From: an uncultured Oscillospiraceae bacterium
GTDB lineage: Bacteria > Bacillota > Clostridia > Oscillospirales > Oscillospiraceae
Assembly (NCBI GenBank): GCA_934655875.1
Contig: CAKUHB010000023.1
Span: 1 to 41,822, forward strand
Direction of reading: 5' to 3'
Length of the DNA stretch: 41,822 bases
Below, one piece after another: positions 7,974 through 18,015 of this stretch. The notes below the pieces were generated by a model. That model did not search any database. It was not told the DNA's origin and saw only the letters and a list, made by a program, of their open reading frames with translations. Every line of letters starts with the position of its first letter. The first letter of the stretch is position 1. Made by a program: the position numbers and the translations under genes.

Positions 7974-10136
7974 ATGCAGACAATATCGGAACTTCTTGCA
8001 AAGGAATTGAATTGCAGGCAGGAATATGTTGAAAATGTCATTGCCCTCCTGGACGAGGGCAATACCATCCCGTTCATCGCCCGTTACCGCAAGGAACAGC
8101 ACGGCGCCATGGACGATACGACGCTCCGCACGCTGGAGACCAGATTGCAGTATCTGCGCAATCTCGCCCAGCGCCGCGAGGAGGTCAAGGCGTCCATTGC
8201 CGCGCAGGAGAAGCTGACCGCCGAGCTGGAAGCGGCCATCGACGAAGCGGCCACGCTGGCCGAGGTCGAGGATCTTTACCGGCCCTATAAGCCCAAGCGC
8301 CGCACCCGCGCGACGATCGCAAAGGAAAAGGGGCTGGAGCCGCTGGCCAACACTATTTTTGCCCAGAAGCAGCGCATGCCCGCGCCGGAGGAGCTGGCGC
8401 AGGCATATCTCGACGCATCCAAGGGCGTGGAGACGATCGAAGACGCGCTCGCCGGTGCGTCCGACATTCTGGCCGAGCGCATTTCCGACGACGCGGAGAT
8501 CCGCAAGAGCCTGCGCGCGCTCATGCAGCGCCGCGGCACGGCGTCGTCCTGCGCGGCCAAGGAGGAGGACGAAAAGACCGCCGTCTACCGGCAGTATTTC
8601 GAATTTTCCCAGCCTGTCAGCCGCTTGCAGAGCCATCAGATCCTGGCGCTCAACCGCGGCGAGCGCGAGAGCGCGCTGAAGGTAGCACTTTCTGTGGATC
8701 GGGATGAAGCGCTGCAATGCATCCGGCGCGGCGTAGTCGTGCCGGGCAGCCCCGCGATGGAGTTTATGAAGGCCGTCTGCGATGACAGCTATGACCGCCT
8801 GCTGGAGCCGAGCATGGAGCGCGAGCTGCGCGCGGCGCTGACCGACATGGCGAACGAGCAGGCCATCCATAACTTCGCCCTCAACCTCCGCCCGCTTCTC
8901 ATGCAGCCGCCGGTCAAGGGCGCGGTCACGATGGGACTCGACCCCGGCTACAGCCACGGCTGCAAGGTCGCCGTCGTCGACGAGACCGGCAAGGTGCTCG
9001 ATACGACCGTCGTCTATCCGACGTTCGGCGAAAAGCAGAAGCAGGACGCCATTTCCAAGCTCTCGCAGCTCATCCGCAAGGACAATGTGCGCCATCTTGC
9101 CATCGGCAACGGCACCGCTTCGCGCGAAACGGAGGCCATGGCGGTCGAAATGATCCACAAGCTTGGCGGCGGCGTGTCGTATATGATCGTCAACGAAGCA
9201 GGCGCTTCGGTCTATTCCGCGTCGAAGCTCGCGGCGGAGGAGTTCCCGCAGTACGACGTGAATCTCCGCTCCGCGGTGTCCATCGCGCGGCGCTTGCAGG
9301 ATCCGCTGGCGGAGCTGGTCAAGATCGACCCGAAGGCCATCGGCGTCGGCCAGTATCAGCACGACATGCCCGAGAAGGAGCTGGACGCCGCACTCGGCGG
9401 TGTGGTTGAAGCGTGCGTCAACGCCGTGGGCGTCGACCTCAATACGGCGTCCGCGCCGCTTCTGAAGCAGGTCGCAGGTCTCAACGCGACGACGGCAAAG
9501 AACATCGTCGCCTACCGCGAGGAAAACGGCGCGTTCACCTCCCGTGCGCAGATCAAAAAGGTTCCGAAGCTTGGCCCCAAGGCATTTGAGCAGTGCGCAG
9601 GCTTTTTGCGCGTGCCGGAGAGCAAGCAGGTGCTTGACCGCACGGGCGTGCACCCGGAGAGCTATGACGCGGCGAAGAAGCTCGCAGAGCTGCTGGACGT
9701 CGATCTGAAAAACGCCGGAAAGCCTGAAATGGCGTCGCTTCCTGACAAGCTGCGCGTCTATGGCCCGGAAAAGGCAGCCGCTGCCTGCGGCGTCGGCGTG
9801 CCGACTTTGCAGGATATTGTCAAAGAGCTGGTCAAGCCCGGCCGCGACCCGCGCGACGAGCTGCCCGCGCCGATCCTCCGCACAGACGTGCTGGAGCTCA
9901 AGGATCTGAAGCCCGGCATGGTGCTGAGCGGGACGGTGCGCAACGTCATTGATTTCGGCGTCTTTGTGGACATCGGCGTCCATCAGGACGGCCTTGTGCA
10001 TATCTCGCAGGTCAGCAGCAAATTCATCAAACACCCGTCCGAGGTCGTCTCTGTCGGCGACGTGGTCAAGGTCGCCGTCCTCGACGTCGACCAGAAGCGC
10101 GGCCGCATCAGCCTGACGATGAAGGGCGTGAAATAA
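7974..10136 (+). CDS. tex: Tex-family S1 RNA-binding protein
   Basis: Conserved nucleic-acid-binding protein linked to transcription and RNA processing. The 720 residues match the usual Tex length. They show an N-terminal helical Tex region with IPFIARYRKE (about 30-42) and EVEDLYRPYKPKR, a YqgF/RNase H-like domain starting at GLDPGYSHGCK (about 320), helix-hairpin-helix repeats with LNTASAPLLKQVAG (about 488-550), and a C-terminal S1 domain from about 643 (GTVRNVIDFGVFVDIG, DGLVHISQ). The ATG at 7974 has AAAAGGAG upstream. It is a single-gene transcript from the palindromic promoter to a strong terminator. Confidence 0.96.
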   Translation: MQTISELLAKELNCRQEYVENVIALLDEGNTIPFIARYRKEQHGAMDDTTLRTLETRLQYLRNLAQRREEVKASIAAQEKLTAELEAAIDEAATLAEVEDLYRPYKPKRRTRATIAKEKGLEPLANTIFAQKQRMPAPEELAQAYLDASKGVETIEDALAGASDILAERISDDAEIRKSLRALMQRRGTASSCAAKEEDEKTAVYRQYFEFSQPVSRLQSHQILALNRGERESALKVALSVDRDEALQCIRRGVVVPGSPAMEFMKAVCDDSYDRLLEPSMERELRAALTDMANEQAIHNFALNLRPLLMQPPVKGAVTMGLDPGYSHGCKVAVVDETGKVLDTTVVYPTFGEKQKQDAISKLSQLIRKDNVRHLAIGNGTASRETEAMAVEMIHKLGGGVSYMIVNEAGASVYSASKLAAEEFPQYDVNLRSAVSIARRLQDPLAELVKIDPKAIGVGQYQHDMPEKELDAALGGVVEACVNAVGVDLNTASAPLLKQVAGLNATTAKNIVAYREENGAFTSRAQIKKVPKLGPKAFEQCAGFLRVPESKQVLDRTGVHPESYDAAKKLAELLDVDLKNAGKPEMASLPDKLRVYGPEKAAAACGVGVPTLQDIVKELVKPGRDPRDELPAPILRTDVLELKDLKPGMVLSGTVRNVIDFGVFVDIGVHQDGLVHISQVSSKFIKHPSEVVSVGDVVKVAVLDVDQKRGRISLTMKGVK

Positions 10137-10143
10137 AAGCAGG

Positions 10144-10173
10144 TCTCTTCCCCATCCGGGGAAGAGATTTTTT
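10144..10173 (+). terminator. Terminator of tex
   Basis: A 10-bp perfect stem TCTCTTCCCC/GGGGAAGAGA (10144-10153 with 10158-10167), 4-nt loop, then six T. Confidence 0.93.
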
Positions 10174-10184
10174 ATCCGGGCAGG

Positions 10185-10228
10185 TTGACAGATGTAGTCC
10201 TGTACGCTATAATAAGTCTACAAAAGTA
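10185..10228 (+). promoter_or_regulatory. Promoter of the BlaI/M56 operon with two BlaI-type operators
   Basis: TTGACA (10185-10190), 17 bp, TATAAT (10208-10213) is a perfect promoter. GACAGATGTA (10187-10196) overlaps the -35 and TACAAAAGTA (10219-10228) sits just past the -10. Each matches the BlaI/MecI operator core TACAnnTGTA at all but one position, and their centres are 32 bp apart, about three helical turns. Repressor dimers there would block polymerase, giving autoregulation. Confidence 0.75.
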
Positions 10229-10247
10229 AACTATGGAGGGATGCACC

Positions 10248-10613
10248 ATGCAGCTATGCCAGAGCGAATGGATTGTCCTGCAAAGCCTGTGGGACAGACA
10301 GCCGCAGACGCTCATGCAGCTGGTCGAGGATCTGAAGCAGCGCGCCGGATGGTCGGCCAGCACCAGCAAGACCATGGCCGCGCGCATGACCGAAAAGGGT
10401 CTTCTGCGCTACGAGGGCAAGCCCCGGCAGTATTACCCGAACGTCACCCGCGCGGAAGCGGGCTTTGAGGAGACGGAGCAGCTGCTCTCCCGCGCGTTCG
10501 GCGGCAGGCTTGGCCTGCTTGTCAGCAACTTCGCCGATCACGGCAAAATCGGAAAGGACGAGCTGGACGAGCTGTACGCCATTCTGGACAAAGCTGCGGG
10601 CCGCGGCGAATAG
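10248..10613 (+). CDS. BlaI/MecI-family transcriptional repressor
   Basis: Winged-helix repressor of about 121 residues, the usual BlaI size. The N-terminal half carries SEWIVLQSLWDRQPQTLMQLVEDL and STSKTMAARMTEKGLL, the recognition-helix region, and YEGKPRQYYP forms the wing. The C-terminal helices (GFEETEQLLSRAF, LDELYAILDK) form the dimerisation and cleavage region. The ATG at 10248 is preferred over one at 10233, because GGAGGG (10235-10240) is 7 bp before it. The M56 protease gene follows after 17 bp, the classic BlaI-BlaR1 pairing. By analogy, signal sensing by the protease would lead to repressor loss. No beta-lactamase gene lies next to it. Confidence 0.92.
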   Translation: MQLCQSEWIVLQSLWDRQPQTLMQLVEDLKQRAGWSASTSKTMAARMTEKGLLRYEGKPRQYYPNVTRAEAGFEETEQLLSRAFGGRLGLLVSNFADHGKIGKDELDELYAILDKAAGRGE

Positions 10614-10630
10614 GAAAGGGGAGAGTCGGC

Positions 10631-12562
10631 ATGACGGAAATCCTTGTTTCATCCACCGTGCTCATTCTCGCGCTTGCCGCGCTGCGGTTTCTGCTGCGCG
10701 GCAGGATCAGCCCGAGATTGCAGTATGCCCTGTGGCTGCTCGCCGCGCTTCGGCTCCTGCTGCCGGGAACGCTCGTCAAAAGTCCGGTGAGCGTGATGAA
10801 TGCCATCCCGGACGTGCCTGCTGCCGTGCAGCAGCTGACTGCGCCGTCCGACCGCCGCGCGCCGGCAAAAGCAGAGAAAGCAGTGCTCGCGCAGACTGCG
10901 GCTGCGGAACCCGCGGTGCAGCAGGAAAAGGCGCAGCTCCCAAGCAAAACGATTGTAAAAACGATCTGGCTGGCAGGTGCTGCGGTGCTTGCAGCTGTAA
11001 TGCTGGTGCAGAACGTTGTTTTTCTCCGGAAGCTGAGACGCGCGCGGCAGGCGGTTTCCTGCCCGGAAAGTCCGCTTCCGGTCTGGCTCGCCGCCGGGCT
11101 GCCGTCGCCGTGCCTTGTTGGCCTATTCCGGCCGGAAATTTATCTCACGCCCGAAGCTGCGGCGGATCCTGAAGTCTGCCGCTTCGTCCTCCGGCACGAG
11201 CTGTCGCACTTCCGCGCCGGAGACCCGTTCTGGAGCCTTCTCCGCCTTGGCTGCCTGTGCCTGTACTGGTTTGATCCGTTCGTGTGGCTGGCAGCGCTGC
11301 TGTCCCGGCGGGACTGCGAGCTGGCCTGTGACGCGCGCGTGCTGCGCGGGCTGGACGGCCAGAGCCGCGCGGCCTATGGTCGGGCGCTTCTCGGCCTGAT
11401 CCGCCCGGAACCCGCGCGCGGACAGCTCCTGTCCGGCGCGACAACGATGCAGCTGGGCAAAAAGAGCCTGACGGAACGCATCCGGCTCATCGCAAAAAAG
11501 CCGAAAATGGCGGTATATACCCTCATTTTCGTCCTGCTCCTGTCCCTTGCCCTTGCGGCCTGCACCTTCACCGGCGCGCCTGCGCAGCAGGAGCCGGAAC
11601 CCGCACCACAGCCCACCGTGCAGGAACCGGCGGAGCCGGAGCCTGCGCCCGACGCGGAAGCACCGCAGCCCGTTGAGAACGACCCGGAGGCGAGCTTCCA
11701 GATGACGTTCCCAATGCTCGATTATGCGTCGTTCCAGCGCTATCTGGACGAGCATCCTGAGACGCTGGAGAACGGCTGGGAGAAGCTCCGCATCAACGAA
11801 GCAGGCTTCGACGACGCAGGCACGAGCATCGAGACCCGGCAGGGCGATCAGGTGCTGGCCATCGACGTGGAATACGGCATTCTGCTCGTGCGTATAGCGG
11901 GTGACGGCTATCGCGGCGTGCTGGCCATCTGCCACTATCCGGAGCTGCTGCGGCTGGAAATGGCCGCAAATTACGGCGCGGAAGGGGAGCTGGCTGGGAG
12001 TATCGCATCCGACCACGGCGGGATCCTTGCCATGAACGCCAACGGCTTTCTCGATCCCGAGGGCATGGGCAACGGCGGTCAGCTTGCAGGCTGGTGCATG
12101 TCGAACGGCGAGGGACATGGCGAACACTTCTCGGGCGAAGCGTATCAGCGCATCGAACTGAGTGAAAACGGCCTTGACTGCTGCATCGTTCCCGCGTCCG
12201 ACCCAGTCGGCGAGGGGACGTACAGCGCGGCGGAGTTCACGCCAGCCATTATCAAGGACGGAGAAAAAATCGAGAATCAATCCTGGACGGGCGAGCAGCC
12301 GCGCGCGTGCTTCGGTACGGGGGATCAGGGGATTTACATGCTTGTCATCGAGGGCCGGTACCCGGAGGACGGCATCCGCGGCACGAGCGTCAACACCTGC
12401 GCGGACATCCTGCTTGCCTACGGCTGCCGGAACGCCCTCAACATGGACGGCGGCTCGAGCGCGATCTTATGGTACGACGGCGAATATATCACGCAGTCAT
12501 CGTCCAGCCCCCTGCGCTACACCGGCGGCCGCCCGCTGCCGAACGCGTGGGTCTATGGATAA
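10631..12562 (+). CDS. BlaR1-like M56 membrane metallopeptidase fused to a phosphodiester glycosidase (NAGPA-like) domain
   Basis: A 643-residue membrane protein. The BlaR1/MecR1-type protease part has membrane segments near 2-22, 33-46, 111-131 and 294-310. The zinc site HELSH is at 189-193, with the further Glu230 in RRDCELACDARVL. After the last membrane segment comes a Pro/Glu-rich linker (about 313-340), then a domain of roughly 300 residues ending in ALNMDGGSSAILWYDG and PLRYTGGRPLPNAW. That is the signature of the NAGPA/phosphodiester glycosidase family, which acts on sugar-phosphate diesters. In classical BlaR1 this place holds a penicillin-binding sensor domain. The protein may therefore sense or process a cell-wall glycan or teichoic-acid-like ligand; this is inference. 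It is co-transcribed with the BlaI repressor. Confidence 0.87.
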   Translation: MTEILVSSTVLILALAALRFLLRGRISPRLQYALWLLAALRLLLPGTLVKSPVSVMNAIPDVPAAVQQLTAPSDRRAPAKAEKAVLAQTAAAEPAVQQEKAQLPSKTIVKTIWLAGAAVLAAVMLVQNVVFLRKLRRARQAVSCPESPLPVWLAAGLPSPCLVGLFRPEIYLTPEAAADPEVCRFVLRHELSHFRAGDPFWSLLRLGCLCLYWFDPFVWLAALLSRRDCELACDARVLRGLDGQSRAAYGRALLGLIRPEPARGQLLSGATTMQLGKKSLTERIRLIAKKPKMAVYTLIFVLLLSLALAACTFTGAPAQQEPEPAPQPTVQEPAEPEPAPDAEAPQPVENDPEASFQMTFPMLDYASFQRYLDEHPETLENGWEKLRINEAGFDDAGTSIETRQGDQVLAIDVEYGILLVRIAGDGYRGVLAICHYPELLRLEMAANYGAEGELAGSIASDHGGILAMNANGFLDPEGMGNGGQLAGWCMSNGEGHGEHFSGEAYQRIELSENGLDCCIVPASDPVGEGTYSAAEFTPAIIKDGEKIENQSWTGEQPRACFGTGDQGIYMLVIEGRYPEDGIRGTSVNTCADILLAYGCRNALNMDGGSSAILWYDGEYITQSSSSPLRYTGGRPLPNAWVYG

Positions 12563-12571
12563 AGTTCCGTA

Positions 12572-12599
12572 TTGACAAATGCGGCGAATGTGGTAAAAT
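12572..12599 (+). promoter_or_regulatory. Promoter of the alaS T-box leader
   Basis: TTGACA (12572-12577), 16 bp, TAAAAT (12594-12599). It begins only 10 bp after the M56 gene stop, and I see no terminator between the two. Confidence 0.78.
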
Positions 12600-12605
12600 A
12601 ACTCC

Positions 12606-12830
12606 GATATTGAGTGACCGCAGTGAAAAACCGAGCGTTCCGGTGCGGCTTTCAGAGAGAAGGGGACGGTGGGAGCCCTTCAGCCAGCCAGTCCGCAGCC
12701 AGTTTGGAGCGGCCGTATGAAAATGCGGCGGGTGCTTCCCGATACAGAAGCGCCGAGATGTGCGAAGGCACAATCAGGGTGGTACCGCGAGTGACCTCGC
12801 CCCTGTACAAGGGGCGGGGTTTTGTATTTT
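12606..12830 (+). promoter_or_regulatory. T-box leader with tRNA-Ala-type T-box (alaS)
   Basis: The T-box sequence AGGGTGGTACCGCG is at 12776-12789. Its UGGU (12780-12783) would pair with an ACCA tRNA end, as in tRNA-Ala (discriminator A). AGAGAG followed by a GC-rich distal Stem I hairpin lies near 12650-12680. The specifier should lie in GGAGCGGCC (12706-12714), where GCG or GCC would both read Ala; I could not decide which. The terminator is a 10-bp stem (12795-12804 with 12810-12819) followed by TTTTGTATTTT. Uncharged tRNA would favour the antiterminator and read-through to alaS, which starts 550 bp further on. Confidence 0.9.
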
Positions 12831-12887
12831 CTATTTACGACGCTGGGCAGAAGGCTGATACACTTCTACAAATTTGCGACTGCCGAC

Positions 12888-13333
12888 CCACTTTTTCTTT
12901 TGCTTCTCCAAAAGAAAAAGTGGCAAAAAGAAAACGAGATCGGGGGGATTTCGATTTCCCCCCGAACCCCCTTGAACCGACCAAGAAAACCGCTTCGGTT
13001 TTCTTGGATCTTTCCCGCGAAATTTGATGGAGCTGCGCCCTCAAGAAGCCGTTCTTTAGACCAGTGCGAATACGTACAAAACAGCATATTTTGACGGCAG
13101 TTTCTATTGACTGCAATGATTCAAAGGCAACAGCCAACAAATCTGACACTATCCTAACGGGCGGCGCGTACCCAAATGCCCGTATTGTGACCAAATGCGA
13201 ATGAAGAAGCTTTCAAATTCGTTTCCTGTCTGAACCGCACTGCGGCACAGGCCCCGCGTCCCCCAGCACTCTTTTCTCCCCTGTCTTTTCTCTTGCGAGA
13301 GAAAAGACAGGGCCGCCGGAGGCCGCCTCCGGC
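12888..13333. repeat. Hairpin-rich non-coding segment between the Ala T-box and alaS
   Basis: No gene fits in 12831-13379. Four near-perfect inverted repeats and one shorter one stand out. They are 15-bp arms CCACTTTTTCTTTTG (12888-12902 with 12909-12923); TCGGGGGG/CCCCCCGA (12940-12947 with 12958-12965); 12-bp arms CCAAGAAAACCG (12981-12992 with 12996-13007); 15-bp arms CCCTGTCTTTTCTCT (13279-13293 with 13298-13312); and GCCGGAGG/CCTCCGGC (13315-13322 with 13326-13333). The composition differs from the neighbouring genes. It resembles dispersed intergenic repeat units of gut clostridia, but only one copy is visible here. The RNA read through from the T-box would contain all of these hairpins. 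Confidence 0.65.
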
Positions 13334-13379
13334 AGCGTATATCGTTTAATTTTAATGTATATAGAAGGAGTATTTCATC

Positions 13380-16046
<2,667 letters not shown>

Positions 16047-16063
16047 AAAAGGAGGATACGATC

Positions 16064-16402
16064 ATGTCTGATTGCCTGTTCTGCAAGATCATTGCCGGTG
16101 AGATCCCGTCCGCGAAGGTCTATGAGGACGACCTCTGCTATGCATTCAAGGACATCAATCCGCTCGCTCCCATGCATTTCCTCGTCATCCCGAAGCAGCA
16201 TTTTGCGTCCGCGGCAGAGGTAACGACGGAAAACGAAGCCGTCATCGGCCACATTTACAGCGTCATCGCGAAGCTCGCCAGGGAAATGGGCTTCGCGGAC
16301 GGCTACCGCGTGGTCACCAATGTCGGCGAGCTGGCCGGCCAGACCGTGCACCACATCCATTTCCACGTCCTCTCCGGCAAACAGCTCGGAAGCTTCAACT
16401 AA
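16064..16402 (+). CDS. HIT-family nucleotide-binding protein (HinT type)
   Basis: Small nucleoside phosphoramidase or nucleotide hydrolase. The 112 residues start MSDCLFCKIIAGEIPS, with Cys4 and Cys7 typical of zinc-binding HinT proteins. The histidine triad H-I-H-F-H spans 97-101 (TVHHIHFHVLSG). Length and layout are those of bacterial HinT. HinT enzymes can hydrolyse aminoacyl-adenylates, so co-transcription with alaS is functionally sensible. GGAGG (16051-16055) precedes the ATG. A strong terminator follows directly. Confidence 0.95.
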   Translation: MSDCLFCKIIAGEIPSAKVYEDDLCYAFKDINPLAPMHFLVIPKQHFASAAEVTTENEAVIGHIYSVIAKLAREMGFADGYRVVTNVGELAGQTVHHIHFHVLSGKQLGSFN

Positions 16403-16417
16403 ACACACCATAACAAA

Positions 16418-16454
16418 CGCGCCTGCCGCAGCTTCCTGCGGCAGGCGCGCTTTT
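16418..16454. terminator. Terminator between the HIT gene and glyA
   Basis: A 14-bp perfect stem (16418-16431 with 16436-16449) with loop CTTC, then CTTTT on the plus strand. It lies between converging genes and may also end the glyA transcript, though its minus-strand T run is weaker (GTTTGTTATG). Confidence 0.88.
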
Positions 16455-16458
16455 ACGT

Positions 16459-17715
16459 TTATTCGTAGATCGGGTGCTTTGCGACGAGAGCGGCGACGGC
16501 TTCGAGGACGGCTTCGCGGTTGGCTTCATAGTCCGTTGCGATCTTGTCGATGCAGTCGGCCACGATGGGCATGTCCTCCTCGGTGAAGCCGCGCGTGGTG
16601 CAGGCCGGGGTGCCGATGCGCACGCCGCTCGTGACGCCGGGCTTCTGCGGGTCGTTCGGGATGGCGTTCTTATTGACGGTGATGTGCACCTCGTCGAGCT
16701 TGATTTGCAGCTCCTTGCCGGTGATGTTCTTCTTCCGCAGATCGGCCAGCATCAGGTGATTATCCGTGCCGCCGGTGACAAGGTCAAATCCGCGTTCCAG
16801 AAGGGCGGATGCCAGCGCCTTTGCGTTCTTGACCACGTTCTCGGCATAGACCTTGAACTTCGGCTGCGCCGCTTCGCGCAGGCAGACGGCCTTGCCCGCG
16901 ATCACGTGCATCAGCGGGCCGCCCTGCGTGCCGGGGAAGACGGCGCTGTTGAGCTTCTTCGCAAATTCCTCATCGCGTGAGAGGATCATGCCGCCGCGCG
17001 GGCCGCGCAGCGTCTTGTGCGTGGTGGTTGTGACAACGTCGGCATAGGGGACAGGGCTCATGTGCTGGCCGCCCGCGACAAGACCGGCAATGTGCGCCAT
17101 GTCGACCATCAGAAGCGCCCCATTGCGGTGTGCAATATCAGCGAACGCCTTGAAATCGATCGCTCTGGGGTAGGCGGACGCACCGGCCACAAGCAGCTTC
17201 GGGCGGTACCGGCGAACCATGTCCTCGACCTGATCATAGTCGATGCGGCCGGTTTCCGGGTCGACGCCATAGCTGACGCTGTGATAATATTTGCCGGACA
17301 GATTGACCCGTGCGCCGTGCGTCAGATGGCCGCCGCTGGCAAGATCCATGCCCATGAGCGTGTCGCCCGGCTGCAAAAGCGCGGCGTAGACCTCCAGATT
17401 GGCCTGCGCGCCGGAGTGCGGCTGCACGTTGGCATAGGCGGCGCCGAAGAGCGTTTTGGCGCGCTCGATCGCAATCGTCTCCAGCACATCCACATAATCG
17501 CAGCCGCCGTAATAGCGCTTGCCGGGGTAGCCTTCGGCATATTTGTTCGTCAGAACCGTGCCCATCGCGAGAATGACGGCGGGGGATGCGATGTTCTCCG
17601 ACGCGATCAGCTCGATGTTCTGCTTCTGCCGGTGAAATTCATTTTCAATGCAGGCGGCGATTTCCGGATCCTGCTGCCGCAGGTAGTTCATGCTGGGTTC
17701 GAGTACGTTTGCCAT
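16459..17715 (-). CDS. glyA: Serine hydroxymethyltransferase
   Basis: Interconverts serine and glycine with transfer of a one-carbon unit to tetrahydrofolate; PLP-dependent and cytoplasmic. The 418 residues match the bacterial enzyme. IELIASENIAS is at 34-44, YAEGYPGKRYYGG at 59-71 and MVDMAHIAG at 203-211. The PLP-binding Lys234 sits in TTTTHKTLRGPRGG, and VFPGTQGGP follows. The ATG at 17715 has AAGGAG upstream. A glycine riboswitch with a terminator stem lies in its leader, so expression responds to the product glycine. Confidence 0.97.
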   Translation of the reverse strand: MANVLEPSMNYLRQQDPEIAACIENEFHRQKQNIELIASENIASPAVILAMGTVLTNKYAEGYPGKRYYGGCDYVDVLETIAIERAKTLFGAAYANVQPHSGAQANLEVYAALLQPGDTLMGMDLASGGHLTHGARVNLSGKYYHSVSYGVDPETGRIDYDQVEDMVRRYRPKLLVAGASAYPRAIDFKAFADIAHRNGALLMVDMAHIAGLVAGGQHMSPVPYADVVTTTTHKTLRGPRGGMILSRDEEFAKKLNSAVFPGTQGGPLMHVIAGKAVCLREAAQPKFKVYAENVVKNAKALASALLERGFDLVTGGTDNHLMLADLRKKNITGKELQIKLDEVHITVNKNAIPNDPQKPGVTSGVRIGTPACTTRGFTEEDMPIVADCIDKIATDYEANREAVLEAVAALVAKHPIYE

Positions 17716-17744
17716 GGTGATGTGTCTCCTTACCTTTTAAAACA

Positions 17745-17932
17745 ATAAAAAATGAGCAGGCCGTCTCCGGTCTGCTCATTAAAATGCCAAAATGCCGTGT
17801 TACAAATCTTGCAGCTGCGGCTCTGTCCTTTTGCCTGAGAGATTCGGCTTGCGCCTTGCACCTTCGGCACTCAATTTAATGAGTTCTCCAGAGATTCCTT
17901 CTGTCTTCAGTCCGCGCGGGCGTTCTGAAGAC
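17745..17932 (-). promoter_or_regulatory. Singlet glycine riboswitch with terminator stem upstream of glyA
   Basis: In minus-strand RNA the aptamer core reads CUGGAGA, GCCGAAGGUGCAAG, then AAUCUCUCAGGCAAAAGGAC and AGAG (about 17821-17896), matching the conserved glycine aptamer. Only one full aptamer is present. Immediately 5' is an 8-bp hairpin (17903-17910 with 17925-17932) that may be the remnant partner ('ghost aptamer') found in singlet glycine switches. Downstream, AATGAGCAG/CTGCTCATT (17751-17759 with 17772-17780) is followed by a T-rich run and acts as the terminator. Whether glycine turns the gene on or off cannot be decided by eye. Confidence 0.9.
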
Positions 17933-17967
17933 GATCAACGGATTTCCTGTATTCAGTTGACGGCGTT

Positions 17968-17996
17968 ATTATACGCACTTGATGGACAAATGTCAA
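17968..17996 (-). promoter_or_regulatory. Promoter of the glycine riboswitch / glyA transcript
   Basis: On the minus strand, perfect TTGACA (17991-17996) and perfect TATAAT (17968-17973) with a 17-bp spacer. It sits about 20 bp after the stop of trpB2, so glyA is transcribed separately. Confidence 0.88.
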
Positions 17997-18015
17997 CAGG
18001 GGAAATGCAATTTTT

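Noticed and set aside
7632..10034. 800-codon open frame antisense to tex
   Set aside because: Shadow of tex; it would run through the divergent promoter and into the HAD gene.
12614..13027. Possible small proteins in the alaS leader
   Set aside because: The frames overlap the T-box and inverted repeats and have no ribosome sites or family features.
17896..17935. Second complete glycine aptamer upstream of the first
   Set aside because: The GCCGAAGG and CUCUCAGGC cores are absent; only a plain hairpin is present.
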